Position numbers and translations under genes: made by a program. 64,000 nt of DNA from Chromera velia (Eukaryota; Sar; Chromeraceae). Numbering within the stretch: the stretch's first letter is position 1; each line of letters starts with the position of its first letter. The notes below the pieces were generated by a model, which ran no database searches, was not told the DNA's origin, and worked only from the letters and a program-made list of their open reading frames with translations. The stretch is taken from assembly GCA_018398765.1 (NCBI GenBank), contig JAHBMJ010005755.1:1-64000 (forward strand), written 5' to 3'. Positions 38,243 to 50,600 of this stretch are shown here, piece after piece.

Positions 38243-40354
38243 TTCTTTCTTTCTTTCTTTCTTTGTTTGTTTTTTTCTTTCTTTCTTTCTTGCAGACTCC
38301 TGCGCGACCCCTACAGGCAACCACGAGTTGTCCCGACCCTGTTGGGGGTACTTCTCTGTGAGCACCCAGAACAAAACCTCTCAGATGGCTCCGTCGAGTG
38401 AAATCCTGCCCAACGGGACCGACAGCCCCTTCTTTGCAGGCTACGCAGGGTCGCTGTCGGAGTTTGAGGGCAACTTTGATAACGGAGGAAGGTGCGAAGG
38501 GGGGGGTGGCTCATTTATCGTCTCTGCTGCGCTAGGAAAACGGGGGCGAGGGGGTGAGGGAAGAAGAGGGAAGAGCGGCTTTTCTTTCTTTCTCGCATTT
38601 TACGGAAGAGGGCAGGGGAGGATGTGGAAACGCTTCAATTGCTACCGCACTGCTATCATGCTAGGATGATCGGTGGGTTGGGGAGTGTTAGTGGGTTAAG
38701 GAATGTCGGTCGCTTAAGAGATGTTTTGGGTCGGAGGTACGATTAACTTTTATTGCGTGCGTCACTGGATGAATGAATGCAGATACGGAACGACAGGGCA
38801 CATTGTGGACATTCCCCTCAACAGAACGAGGGCGTGGGAGATCATTCAGGCAATCCGGGTGGGTCAGTGCGTCAGTGAGTCAGTGAGTCAGTGAGTCAGT
38901 CAGTCAGTGAGTCAGTCAGACAGTGAGTCAGTCAGTCAGTGAGTCAGTCAGTCAGTCAGTGAGTCAGTCAGTCAGTCAGTCACACAGTCAGTCACACAGT
39001 CAGTCAGTCAGTCAGACAGTCAGTCAGTCAGTCAGTCAGTCAGTGAGTCAGTCACACAGTCAGTCACACAGTCAGTCAGTCAGTCAGTCAGTCAGTGAGT
39101 CAGTCACACAGTCAGTCACACAGTCAGTCAGTCAGTCAGTCAGTCAGTCAGTGAGTCAGTCACACAGTCAGTCAGTCAGTCAGTCAGTCAGTCAGTTGGT
39201 GGGTGCATGGGTTTGTGAGCTGGGAGGTTGCTAGGAAGCTTGGTGAAGGAGACAGAATTAAGTGAGAGGACGAAAGAGAAGAGAGAGGGTGCATGGGTGA
39301 ATCCGACACCATCACAATGAATGAACGAAAGATCGAATGAACGTTTTCTCTCTGTCTGTCTGTACCTCCTCTGTCTGAAAAGACGCTATTCCCGGATCAC
39401 ATCGCGCCACTTTCCTTTTCCTTTGTTGGATTCTTGTGGACACATTTAATTCTTCGGTGCGTCCGCCTTCTGCATGCATACCTTTGCTCTATAGACTCCT
39501 TCGAGTATCGCGGTAGGGTGTCCCCACCATGCAATCGTTTGTCTATTGATTGAAAAAAGAGGAGACCCGTGCACCCGCCAACAAAGAAAGCTGATGGATG
39601 GATGGCGGAATCGATCAAGCGATTCTTCGTCCATTCCTTCATTCAACTCGATGCTTTATCCACCCGTTTGAAATCTGATCAAAGAAAATCATTAATTCCA
39701 TGCCCCGATTCTGCATGAATGCATGCATGCAGACCTCCAACTGGCTTGATGAGGGCACGAGGGCCGTGATGGTCGAGATGAATACATACAATGCTAATTA
39801 TGACTTTGCCACAGTCACACGGTAGGTATCTGCGTGGCTCTGTTGTCGTATGTTGTCGTGTTGTGTCGTGATAGGAGCAGGCTGACGCGTCAGGTTCCTC
39901 ACTAGTATCGCTTCTCATTAATTGTGAGCGCACCGATGCTTGTGCATGCATGTAGATGTCGTTGCATGGATGGCAGCGTCATTTGGTTGGATAGGTGGCT
40001 ACCCATCGAAAAGAGCTGTCTGCATTTCGTTTTTCTTTCCGGTCCTGTCCCTTTTCTCTGTGGGAGCTGACGGGATGTGCTGTCCAGATAATGTTGTACA
40101 CACATGCACTTTTCCTGAAAGATCTAGGTCACTCTGTCTATCTGTTTGTGAGCGGGTGTGCGACTCTCCCTGTGTGCCTGCAGCTTTATTCTGGACGTGA
40201 AGCCGGGAGGCTGGTTTTTGCCGTCCCTGAAGGTGGGTTCGCCAGTTGGTGTCTTCTTGCCGAAATTTCCTGTATCTTCGTTTTTTTCTTCGCGATCATA
40301 TCCCTGCGTGTTCTTTCTTTGGCTGCTGACTGAGGTCTCCCATCCTTCCTTGAG

Positions 40355-40390
<36 letters not shown>

Positions 40391-42586
40391 CTCCTCGAGA
40401 GTGTGTTCCTCTTGATGCTTTCGTTTTGGCACGGAGAAGCGGTAGTGAAAGAAACTTGCGTCCTGCTCTGATGCCCTCTCAGGTGTTCTTAGCATCGCTT
40501 ATGTGCTTTCCCCCTTTTCCATGTATGTGCAGATTGCGTCGTGTCGGCTTTTCCCGTACAGTCGGTGGCTGGACCTGCTCAGGGGGGGGCTGGAACTTCT
40601 CTTTGCCTGCTTCCTGATCTACTACATAGTACAGGTACGTTTGCACTCTGGGGAGGTGAGGGAAGTAGTGGGAAAGCGGAACGGGGTGTGTAGAAGAATT
40701 GACGCATGCATCGTGCTTGTCTTTGTTTCTTAGTTTTTCCTTCCGTCTCTCATGCCCTCCTGCGATAAACATCACTAATTAGAAAAAACATGTGACTCGC
40801 AGTGGGATGAGAATGAGAGAACGGGCTAGTTTCGCACGCCTCCTTGTACTTTCGAGGTTTCCTCTCAAACAACAAGTGCTGTCAGGTCCTTGCTCACCCC
40901 TCTTCATTTGGGTGAATACCCTCCCTGTCTGCGTGCCCCCCCCCATGCTTGTTTGTGGGTTTGCATGCATGGATGCAGATGATCATGAATGCCTGCCGGG
41001 TGGGTCCCTCGTTCCTGTGGTCCTTCTGGAACCTTGTCGAATTGGGGAACATCATCGCCTACCTGATCATCATCGCATACTGGTCAGAGGGCCCGGGAGG
41101 ATCTCTATGGGCAGATAGATTACAGGCATGCATGCATGCATGGGGGGTTTTCGTGTCATCAATCCAATGATGACAATTTCTTTCTAGCGTTGATACATCA
41201 AGAACGTGGGAGGGAAAATGATCGACGGCATTTTTGTTCACCATAGTCGACTGGTCTATTAATGCATGAGCAACCGCTTCGTGTGTGTGTGTGTGTGTGT
41301 GTATGTGTGTGTATGTGTGTGTATGTGTGTGTGTGTGAGTATTGATATATTCCTTCCAGCGTTCTGTTTCTTGCTGCTCTCTACGTGACCTCGATCGCTC
41401 GAGGTCGGAAGCAATCCCATGCACACAAGTATTATCAGGCTCCGTGATGGATCATAAAATCTGTGCATGGGGGATGCATCCTTGCTTGCTTGCATGCGTG
41501 CAGGGTCCTGTATGTGATTCGATTCGGGTCTGAGAGAGGGCGTTTGCGTTCGTTTACACCGAACCAATTCGTTGACCTGTGGACTCTGACATCCGTCTTC
41601 GTTCTCGCATGTCAGTCGGTCGAGTTGAGGAGTCTCAAAAGCCTCCCTCCTCCTTTTTCTTCTTTTCAGGGGCGATCGATCAGCTAGGAAACAGATTGCA
41701 AGGGCATCAGCCCATAGAAGGTACACAGACAGAGAAGCTGGCTTCCTTCATTTCGGTTGCACAATTATCCTTACATTGCCTCCCTCTCTGGTTCTTCCTC
41801 ATGATTCCCCCCATCCCTCTTCGTCTGTGTGTGTGCAGCCAACGCGGCCGCCGCCAACATCGTGTGGTCGTTTGTCAGGTCAGTCGTTCGCCCCTCTGTA
41901 GGTGCCTGTACGAAGTGCAAAGCGAGCAGGGTGGGTGTCTCTTTTCTCTCTGAATCCCGAATCGGTGTCCAATTTTTTTGTGGCAAAAATGTGAACCGCG
42001 CGATCTTTTCTCTCTTGTTTCTCTGTGAGCGCTAGGTTTGGAGCCCGCCTTGATGCAGACAGGAGGAGAAAAAAAGAATGAATACCCAATCGTACCATCC
42101 TGCTGTTCGCGTTTCTTTCATTGAGTGACTTCCTTTTGTCTTTGGGTCCATGTTCGCTTCTTCTTCTTCTTCTGTTTCTCTGCAGATTCTTCAAGCACCT
42201 CCAGCTCTACTCCCGCTTCCTCCTCATCTGGGATGTATTGGGGCATTCGATGAAGCACATCCTGCCTTTCATTGTCAGTTTTTTTTTTAATTTTCATACA
42301 GTATGAAAGTAAAGGGATGTATTGGGGCACTCGATGAAGCACATCCTGCCTTTCACTGTCAGTACGTCGAGATAAGTAAATTCGTGTCCTTCCTCTCGAT
42401 CGTTGCTGGTGGCCGTATCCTTCCACTCAGGACAGAATGAAAAAAGAGGCCAATTACGTTTCCAGGAAGAATCCGGAGAAGCGAAGAAATCAAACACAAA
42501 AAACAGGGAGTGGGGCTGACTGACATCTTTGTCGATCATTCTGCTTTCTTTCTTTCTTTCTTTCTTTCTTGCTTGCTTGCTTTCTC

Positions 42587-42626
<40 letters not shown>

Positions 42627-45600
42627 TTCTTTCTTTCTTTCTTTCTTTCTTTATTTATTTATTTATTTATTTCGCTTCAGCCTCTGCAGACCAGACAGAC
42701 AGACAGACAGAAACATTTCGTACTCTCAGAACCTAGCTCTGAATGTCTCTGTGCTTGCAGTGCGTGACTGCGCTGATTGCCGGGGCTTTTGCGTTTGCGG
42801 GCACCTGGCTGTTCGGCGCGAGGGTGCGGGAATTCCACACGATCACCTCTGCGTTCTCCTACCTTCTCAGGTCGGTCATTTGTTCTGCATGAGGATCGGA
42901 CTCACTCTTGTGTGTATTTTGCTGTGTGTACGCATAGTGCGTGTATGAAAACTGCCCCTAGAGCACCCGTTTCTTCCGGCTTGATCAATCTGTCAGGGGC
43001 CTTTCTCTCTACTGACAAGGGAGGAGCCTCCAGAGCAAATAGACCCCGATAATTTTGTTTGGTGTTTTGTCACCGGACATATCGTCTCTTTACCAGGGAT
43101 CACTAGCTCGAATCCTGACTTATTGACAAATGCATAAAATTAGCAAGACGTACAAAATACCGCACCCATGCATCCAGTTAACGCCCCGCCCGCTTTGCTT
43201 GCAGATCGATCATCGACGGTCTTGACTACTCAGTGATCAAGGAAGCCTCGCCCTACACAGCGCCTGTGTTTGCAATCGCATGGGTCAGTCGTTTTTCTTT
43301 TTTCTTTTTGCTTATGTTTGCAATCGCATGGGTCAGTCGTTTTTTTCTTTCTTTCTTTTTGCTTATGTTTGCAATCGCATGGGTCCGTCAGTCCTCCGGT
43401 CTTTTGTTTAGGCAGGCTTGACGTCTCCCTGCACAAGGAGGGGGGGAGCAAGATGCCCATACACACACACGCATGCTGATCTGATCTTAGCTGTTCAAGC
43501 GGTCTAGCTGTGAAAGAAAAATCAGAGCTGGCTTTTGGGGGACTCAGAAACTCTAGCTGCCCCTTTTTCCTCTGCAGGGTGAATGCATGTCTTGGTGCAT
43601 GGTTTTCAAGGCCACCTGCAGAAACGCTAAGAGATGATTCTCCTTCCTCCCTGTTGGGAAATTACGAAGAATTCGTTCTGTAAGGAGAAAGTCTACAGAG
43701 CGGGAGCAGTGTCCTTCTCCTTCATGTGGTGACTTCGCTTGCCTTTCTCTGGCTTCTCCTCCATGCAGCAACATTCTTTTCCTTCCACCATTCTGTGACA
43801 GCAGTGGACGTGCTGACGCTGTGGGTGCTGCTGATGCACTCTTGCATGCATGCAGGTGGGGATTGTGACCCTGATCCTGATCAATATGTTCATCGCGATT
43901 CTCTCGGACTCGTACGCGTTCGTTCAGGTGAGTCAGTCGGAATGCCAAAAGGAATGCATGGAGGCGGTGCTTTGTTTGTGCCAGATTGTCAAGTTTCTTT
44001 GAGAAGGCTGAAAAAAAAACGGAAACCATCGCATTGGCTGGGAAATTACCATGAGAGAATGGACTGAGCGTGTGTGTCTGTATCTGTGTGTATGCCTAGG
44101 TGTATGCATATGTATGTATGTATGTAGGTAGGTAGGTATGTATGTACGTATGTATGTATGTATAGGCATGTGTCTGTCTGTCTGTCTGTGTATGTATATG
44201 AGTGCAGAATCGAACCCGTAAGATGGACGAGTTGGAGTCTGCACATGCAGATGCGGCACCCGGGTGGTCAGTCAGTCAGTGAGTTTGTGCTTCTGCATGG
44301 TTTCTCTTTGTGTACATGGTGGCCGGAAATCTTCCGAAAGAGCACCCGTAGGACGGGTTGCTTTTGTCTCCTGCCTGCTGGACGGTTGGAGAAACCATTT
44401 GGTTATATTTTGTAAAGGAAAATAGCTTTTCAAGGAATCTTTAGCTTTCCTGTGCACTATATTTGAGTGATTGACGAGGTGTGCAAGCACAACTGCTCTG
44501 TATTCATGAAAACAACATCGGTTTGTGCGAAGTTTCATCCATATATACTTTTGTTTTTGTAGTCTTTTCCGCTCTGCACATATGTCTCTGTTTCCCTTTG
44601 TGCATGTGAATGCAGGTGGACCTTCCTTCGCACGAAGGTCTTCTGCTGTGTTCCTCCAAGCGGGCCTGAAAGGAAACAACAGATGGTCGGTAAGAAGTGG
44701 GCTGCATGTCTGGGCGTTCCCCTCTGTGTGTGTTTGTTTCTTTCTGTCTGCGTTTCTTTCCAATCATTCTCGCGAAAAGAATAAAGAAAACATTGAATGA
44801 CGAAATTTCCTGCGGCCTTTTCTTTCTCTTTCTATTTCTACGATATCACTTGCTGTGCTGACATTCGGTGTGCTGAGTCTGAGAGGTGAAAGCACGAAGC
44901 GGATCCTTGTATCTCCCAAAGGCACGGCCGGCCAGGTAGCTTTTTGCGGTATCCAGCTTTTCTTTTCCGTTTCTCCATTTCACATACATGCAAGCTCTGA
45001 CGCAATCGTACTTAACGGATTCTTGCGGCAAATTACCGAAATTCACATACTCTTCCTTCTGCATTCGTGGAATCCACAAAGCTCTGCCATCTCGTCCAAA
45101 CAACTACTTCTACGTGCAACGAACCATTCATGTGATGAGAAATTTTGTTTCGCTGATGCTTTCATATCTCCTTCCCATGCATTCTACTTTTGAATCATTC
45201 CTTTCTTTCTTCTTCCTTTCTCACGCGAGAATGCATGCAGGAAACCCTGGTGACACAGACGAAGGGGATCCGCAAGGCTCTGGACAGAGTCGACGTCGAG
45301 AGGTTCTGGCAGGGTATCCAACATGTGAGTGGATGTCCTATAGTGGCGTCAATCGATCGACAGATTCATTTTTTCTGTCGTCTTTTCCCTTCTTTTTTTG
45401 CTTTTTATCCCGTTGCATTGGATTTTCCTTTTGCATCTGCATCCGCCCCTTTCCTCCCGCTTCCTCCCGCTTCCTCCCCTCTCCTCCCCACGCAAGGTCC
45501 TCTCTCTCCCTCGCTCTCTCACTGTCTGTCTCTCTGTCTGCCTGTGTGTATGTATCTGTGTTATGTGTGTGTGTGCCTGGCTGCATGTGCGGAGTGTGTG

Positions 45601-46585
45601 TGATTGCACGCATGCCCCACCTCGTCCATCCCCCGGGCCGAGGCACCACATAAACATACACGCGTGCTCGCATGCATTCACTGACCAGTGTCCACTGGCA
45701 CATGAGTGTATCAAGAATGATGATCTTCTTCTTCTTCTACATTGGTGACGTTTCCTGGAGTGTTTCTACCGTTCCTATTTGCAACATGCGCTGACTGAAA
45801 GCCTGCATGATGGATTGACTTTTGCATCGGGTCATCGACCTGTTTGCTTAAATGCAGCTGATAGCAACTGACAGGGTCCACCTGTCCGTCCAAGATATTG
45901 AGGAACATTGCGGCATCACTCAGCCTGAACTCGCACAGCTCTTCATTCGACAAATTGCAGAGGCAGCGGTGGGTCCCATTTTCTGTTTGGGTTTTTCTGT
46001 CGTGTGGCAGCTTTTCTTTCAGCAGGACGAGGTCGGAACAGAGGAATCAGTGATGGAGTTCGAAGGGAGAAAGGGAGAGAGGCTGGGAGGAAAGGGCGGG
46101 GAAAGATTTTCTCCTTGACTCTTCTTCACGTCTGCTGGCTTCATCATTGTGTTTGCGATGAGGTGTACAAAATGTTTGCAGTGGGGTGGAGAAAGGGAGG
46201 TGTGTGTGTGTGGGGGGGGGGGGGGGGGGGGGGGGGGGNGGGGGTGGTGGAGAGGTGAGGGAGGGGTGGGAGGAGTGGAGAGGGTGGTTGCGTTTGTCAT
46301 TCTCGTTTGAAGAGTCGTGACATGGTTCCTTCTGTGTGTGTTTTCGCGCAGGGTTTACAACGACTGAGTGCCGAGGATGCTCGCGAGAGTCAGCTGGGGC
46401 CTCTGGATGAGCTCTCTCGCATTGAGGACTCCTTGGTTGACCTGGAGCAGTACGTCGAGTGCATCTACGCAGGGGTACAGCAGCAAGAAAGCGGTCCGGG
46501 CGGGGGGCTGCGAGAAGAAGAGGTGGGAGCAGACAGTCCAATACCCAGAAGACCACAAGGGCCTTCTGTGGTCATACATGAATAA
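36473..46585 (+). CDS. PKD2: Polycystin-2-type (PKD2/TRPP) cation channel, complete, 20 exons
   Basis: Exons: 36473-37004, 37370-37496, 37735-37901, 38296-38491, 38783-38858, 39733-39821, 40184-40232, 40533-40634, 40979-41082, 41504-41610, 41839-41878, 42186-42273, 42761-42870, 43205-43283, 43856-43927, 44208-44266, 44616-44685, 45241-45324, 45858-45968 and 46352-46585. All phases agree, giving 831 residues. The order is: Ser/Gly/Arg-rich cytosolic N-terminus (1-140); S1 about 143-163; a large S1-S2 luminal polycystin (TOP) domain about 165-415 with NxS/T glycosylation sites, SAIRIRQARVKD, a Cys pair and WLDEGTRAVMVEMNTYNANYD; S2 about 425-446; S3 FWNLVELGNIIAYLIIIAYW; S4 NIVWSFVRFFKHLQ; S5 VTALIAGAFAFAGTWLF; pore about 588-612; S6 VGIVTLILINMFIAILSDSY. 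The C-terminus has a coiled coil (LDELSRIEDSLVDLEQYVE). No EF-hand was found. The exons at 44208 and 44616 are the least certain. The predicted role is a Ca2+-permeable channel of cilia or ER. Confidence 0.93.
37674..37719 (+). repeat. (CT)n(TG)n microsatellite before polycystin acceptor
   Basis: CT then TG runs lie about 15 bases upstream of the acceptor TGTAG at 37731-37734. This repeats the arrangement seen at 291-420 and 16649-16718. Confidence 0.85.
38124..38292 (+). repeat. (CTTT)n microsatellite abutting polycystin acceptor
   Basis: TTTC repeats with TTTTC and TTTG interruptions run to CTTGCAG, the acceptor for the exon at 38296. Confidence 0.92.
38864..39195 (+). repeat. (GTCA)n array with GTGAGTCA and CACA variants
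   Basis: About 330 bases of GTCA repeats with periodic GTGAGTCA and GTCACACA variants start directly after the donor GTGGGTCAGT at 38859. Each GTCAGT or GTGAGT word resembles the 5' splice consensus used in this window. The all-Ser/Gln frame through it is not coding. Confidence 0.92.
41279..41340 (+). repeat. (TG)n/(TATG) microsatellite in polycystin intron
   Basis: TG repeats with regular TATG interruptions, between the S3 exon (40979) and the exon at 41504. Confidence 0.9.
42230..42363 (+). repeat. 50-bp partial exon duplication across a splice donor
   Basis: Copy 1 (42230-42279) covers the last 44 coding bases of the S4-S5 exon plus the donor GTCAGT. Copy 2 (42314-42363) lies in the following intron and differs by two bases (both T to C). 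The spacing is 84 bp. Use of the second donor would read into an in-frame TGA at 42304, so only the first donor gives a full product. Confidence 0.92.
42543..42673 (+). repeat. (CTTT)n then (ATTT)n microsatellite
   Basis: A TTTC run with a GCTT block, changing to TTTA at 42650-42672. It lies upstream of the S5 exon acceptor in the polycystin gene. Confidence 0.92.
43267..43390 (+). repeat. Triplicated exon end plus splice donor (48/51-bp units)
   Basis: TGTTTGCAATCGCATGGGTC occurs at 43267, 43315 and 43366. Each copy holds the last 17 coding bases of the pore exon followed by a GT donor. Both extra copies stay in frame: using donor 2 or 3 would add 16 or 33 mainly hydrophobic residues (first addition VSRFSFFFLLMFAIAW) just before S6. 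Confidence 0.92.
44105..44168 (+). repeat. (TATG)n/(TAGG)n microsatellite in polycystin intron
   Basis: TATG repeats with TAGG and TACG variants lie between the S6 exon and the probable exon at 44208. A short GTCT run follows. Confidence 0.88.
46211..46245 (+). repeat. Poly-G tract with one ambiguous base
   Basis: About 35 consecutive G with one N at 46239, in the last polycystin intron. The base call and the tract length are unreliable. Confidence 0.9.
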
Positions 46586-47603
46586 TGCTTTCTTGTAATC
46601 GTTTCAGGATAGTAACTTCTAATCTATGTATCATTAAATGTTATATTGGTGTAAAATTTTATTTCATGTTCAGATTGCTCTTAAATTAGTCTCTTGAAAC
46701 TTAGACTTTATTGGAACTGATGTGTTTCTATTATTATGTCATTATCATATATTTTTTTAGTATGTAAATAAATATATAAACTGAGTGGCTTTTTAAAACA
46801 AAATTAAAGCTGCATTAAGCTGCATAAATGCAACACCATACTACATTTCTTTTTTTTTTATTCAATTTTTTTAAAAATAAATTTATTTTAATTTAGAAGT
46901 TTGATGTTTCTCCAAAAGTTAGCTGTTGTTCTTAGGTTGTTCAAAAGTTTACTCCCACTCTCCGTCCATGTTTCTTACTGCTTCTACCGCAGCAATTAGC
47001 AGCAATAACCTATTCACTAGCAGAAGAACACTCCATTCGTGGCTCTTTTCTTGCTTTCCTCTCCACCCGCATGCAGCAGACCGAACCTGTCTGTCACTGA
47101 AGCCGTGATCACTGCAATCTGAACAGCATGCAAATCGATTGTCCCCCGACTAGATGAGCGGTCTATCTGACAAAATTTTTCTCCCGCGTTCGCGCGTGCA
47201 AAAAGTGCGAAATTGCTCAAAATGGCATTCTATGTAAAGTTAAGTAACCTCATAATTATTAATAATTAAGGTGCATGCATGTATGGGATTGCATCTATAT
47301 GTTCCATCCATGCAATAATAATGTACGTATTAATACATCAATTAAGACGCATCCATGCAAACACACCGGCAGGCTGTCAAAGTACCATCAAATGGTCATT
47401 CTCTGTACCCAGCTGTCTCTGGTTGCTCTGCTTATGTGCAGGCGTGACAGATCAATTGACTGCAGCATCACACAACAGCCACTAAATCCCGTCTCTTCGT
47501 TGATCGCGTTCCAAAGAGACGGCCGGGGTCAATTGACTACTTGAGGTGGCTGGTCGACCGTGAAGAAACGAAGAAGTGGAGATTTACTCTTCATCGATCG
47601 ACT
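46586..47603. other. Intergenic region, AT-rich
   Basis: No gene recognised. 46600-46950 is very AT-rich (ATATATTTTTTTAG and AAATAAATATAT words, plus a T-run at 46851-46859) and probably includes the polycystin 3' UTR. The part from 47270 on includes ATGCATGCAT palindromes and TAATAATTAATAATTAA, presumably upstream DNA of the next gene. Confidence 0.55.
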
Positions 47604-50600
47604 ATGCACTCTCTTGCCCTGTTCTTTGTTTTTCTTTCTCTGCAAGTTCAATTCTGCTCTGCCCTCTCTTTCAGTCCCACCAGAGAAAGCGAAATCAGGG
47701 GACCGCTCTCTCTCTCGGCTCTCCAGGAAAGCGAGAGACAGACACAGACCGAGGGCCCTCCACCCAAGTGGACCATTTATGTCGGAAGGCCCGCCAAAGA
47801 GCTCGATGGAAGATTCCGTTACAAGTCAGTACCTCAGGGAGAAATATATATATAATCCATCTATATGAATTCGTCTCTATCTTCGTTCGGTGCAGCGTTT
47901 GCCGTTTCAGGGGGGCCTACATGTTTTCGTTTGAGGCTGCGGCCTTTTCCTATGTCCATCTGCTGCATGGACTTTGCATCGAAATCGTTTTCGACGCACA
48001 TTCCACGCATGCATGCTCGCAGTGAGGGGTTCGAGAAGTCCGAAGAGCTGGGCATCGAGGACGAGGAGGAGATGGACATGTACATCCTGCACCACTACAG
48101 TCCGGGAGAGAAGTCGGACTATGACAGTGCGGCTGCCCTGAACCACGTCGGGTTGGGGTTTGAGCGTCTCTCCTTGGACCCCTCTGACGAGAGGAGGAAG
48201 TTCCACGCGCACATCTACATGTCCAACCCGAGGGGGGGGGGCTTCCCTGACTTGGGGGGGGAATTCCCCATACCAGAGGGGAAGGACAAGCTCAACTGGC
48301 TGGCTGTTCCCCGTCAGTCGACAGGACGGAATTCAATGACATTTTGGGCATCCATCAATCAGTCTGATTCTATGAAAGAAAGAAAGTAGACCCAAAATAA
48401 CCGTCGATTGATCAGTGGATTGATTGATGGATCCGGACCCCGGGGCAATCCAGCTATGTATCGGCATTTGTCTGATCGATTCCTTCATTCCGTCCTAAGT
48501 TCCTTCCGTCCATTGTCGGTTCTTTCTTGTTTATTCCATCAATCGATCCTCCATGGACTCAACTCACTCGCACGACGAAGATCAAAAGACTGGTGGATCT
48601 TGAAAGGAAACCCACAACAGACTCGCAGCAGTGTGTATTTCTTTTATGAATACGAACAGAAATCATTCAGACGTGCCTTGTTCTTCTCTGTGTCCCTGCC
48701 TCCCTGCCCACGTCCTTGCAGTGATCGCCATACAAGAAGGGTGGGGACAAAAGTTTTGGCAGAGAAAGGCGAAATTGGGCAAGTTGAAGGGCTGGCAGTT
48801 CAACGCCCTCGGTTGTTTCTTCAGAAAGTACCTGGCGACTCTGCAAAGATTTAATCTGCACACACTCGTGATGGAAGCTCCCGAACAAAAAGGGAAAGAA
48901 ACAGACATCGTATACAGGTCTGTCAGACTGCATGTCTGTCTGTCTGTCTGTCTGTACGTCTTCCGTCTTTGTTTCCGTCTGTCAGTATCTACCCCTCCGC
49001 CCCCTCAATCCCAGGTCAAGTTGCTCTGCAGTCATCTGCTTGGTCTGTCGGTGTACGTTTTGCTGCGTGATTGTTGTTCACTTCTTCACTCTGTCTTCCC
49101 TTCGTCCCTTCAATACTTCTTGCAGCCCTCTCTGACTGCTTTTTCCGTTCGTTTATTCGTTTGGGTGCATCGATTCGTCTTGGTTTCCATTCATCGGGAG
49201 GTTTGACCTGTATTTATGCATGGATGAATGAATGGATGAACAAATGGATGAATGAATTGACGATCAGTAATCCGTGTGTCCTCCAGATCCAACAATTGTT
49301 ATGACTTTGTGGAACTGACGACTGCCCACCTTCTGGTTGGTTGCATGGTCTATATATGTCTTTTTCTTGGGGGGGAAATAGTGACCGTTGAGGGTTGGGG
49401 GGCAGGCAGGCAGTCAGGTAGGCAGACAGACAGGCAGGCATCTTTCTGTGTGTAGTATGTAGTCGGACAGAGTCGAGTGTCCCGTTTGGCTTTGCTGCAT
49501 TCTCAGCGTCTTCTCTTTTCCTCTCCACTTTACCTCCAAGAGAGCAGTCAAATTTGGTACGCATTTGGGTACTCTCGAAATCTCTGAACCGTGCAGTGGT
49601 CAAGAGTAACTGCATGCACCTCTATGCGTGTTGTTGCGAATCAACTTATCCCCCTTTGCTTTTTCCTGCACGCATCGGACTGCTCTGCAGGGTATGGGGG
49701 CAACTCTCGACGATCCCCAGCGCTTCACCTCAATTGATAAGCTTGAAAAGTGAGTCGAATAGGGGAGGGGAGGAAGAAGGGGCTTTGAAAGAAAGAGCAG
49801 GCAGGGCCTTTTTTCTTTTCACAGCTCCTCACTCACTCACTTACTCACTCGATGTCCCCATGTTCTCTGTGTGTGTCTGCAGAAACCCATGCAAGCACGC
49901 CTCTTTGAATGTTGACTTGTACTAATAATCCATCGATCGATCTGTCCTTGCAGCCTTAATCCTTTCTTTCTTTCTGTCCAGCACGTTTCTCAGTTCTCAG
50001 TCCTCTGTGTACCCCTTTCGACTCGGCATGTGCGTCTTCAGAAACCCCATTCCCTACACCACCTACGGATGGATCACGGAACAGAGGCCTCAGAAGGTGA
50101 CGGAGACAGACGAAGCACCCACGGAACGCGTAGTGGCCTTCTATGACCAACTCATCAAAACAGCAAGTAAGTGCAGTCTTCCACGGCAATCAAGAATTCA
50201 GAACGACTGAATCATTTTCTTCCTTTGCTTCCACCATTGAGCCCTATAAGGCCTAGGTCAGAACGACCTCGCTGAAGCAATCAAGGAATTACCTGTCGCA
50301 TTCTTCCCCCCTTCCGCGAGAGATGAGCACTCAATAGGCGTCTAGATTTTATTCAAACAATCAATAGACGATGATCTCTCTACTCACCTTCTCGCAGTAT
50401 GTCATCTGAGCGAGCTGGGCACACAGGGTTTTCTGCTCTTCTCCTCCTGTAAGTGTGAGTCTCATGCATCTGAAACCCCTGCCTGCCCGCCTCGATCCCT
50501 GCCTTCAGAAAGCATCTCAGTTGTAAGCCCGATGGAGGTGGACTTTGAACAGGACTTGTCGAAGAGGTCCGTGTGTGTGTATGTCTATCCTGCGCATAAT

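Noticed and set aside
38864-39234. Ser/Gln-rich protein from GTCA repeats
   Set aside because: The array lies between the donor at 38859 and the acceptor at 39732 of the polycystin gene, and its frame does not match the flanking exons.
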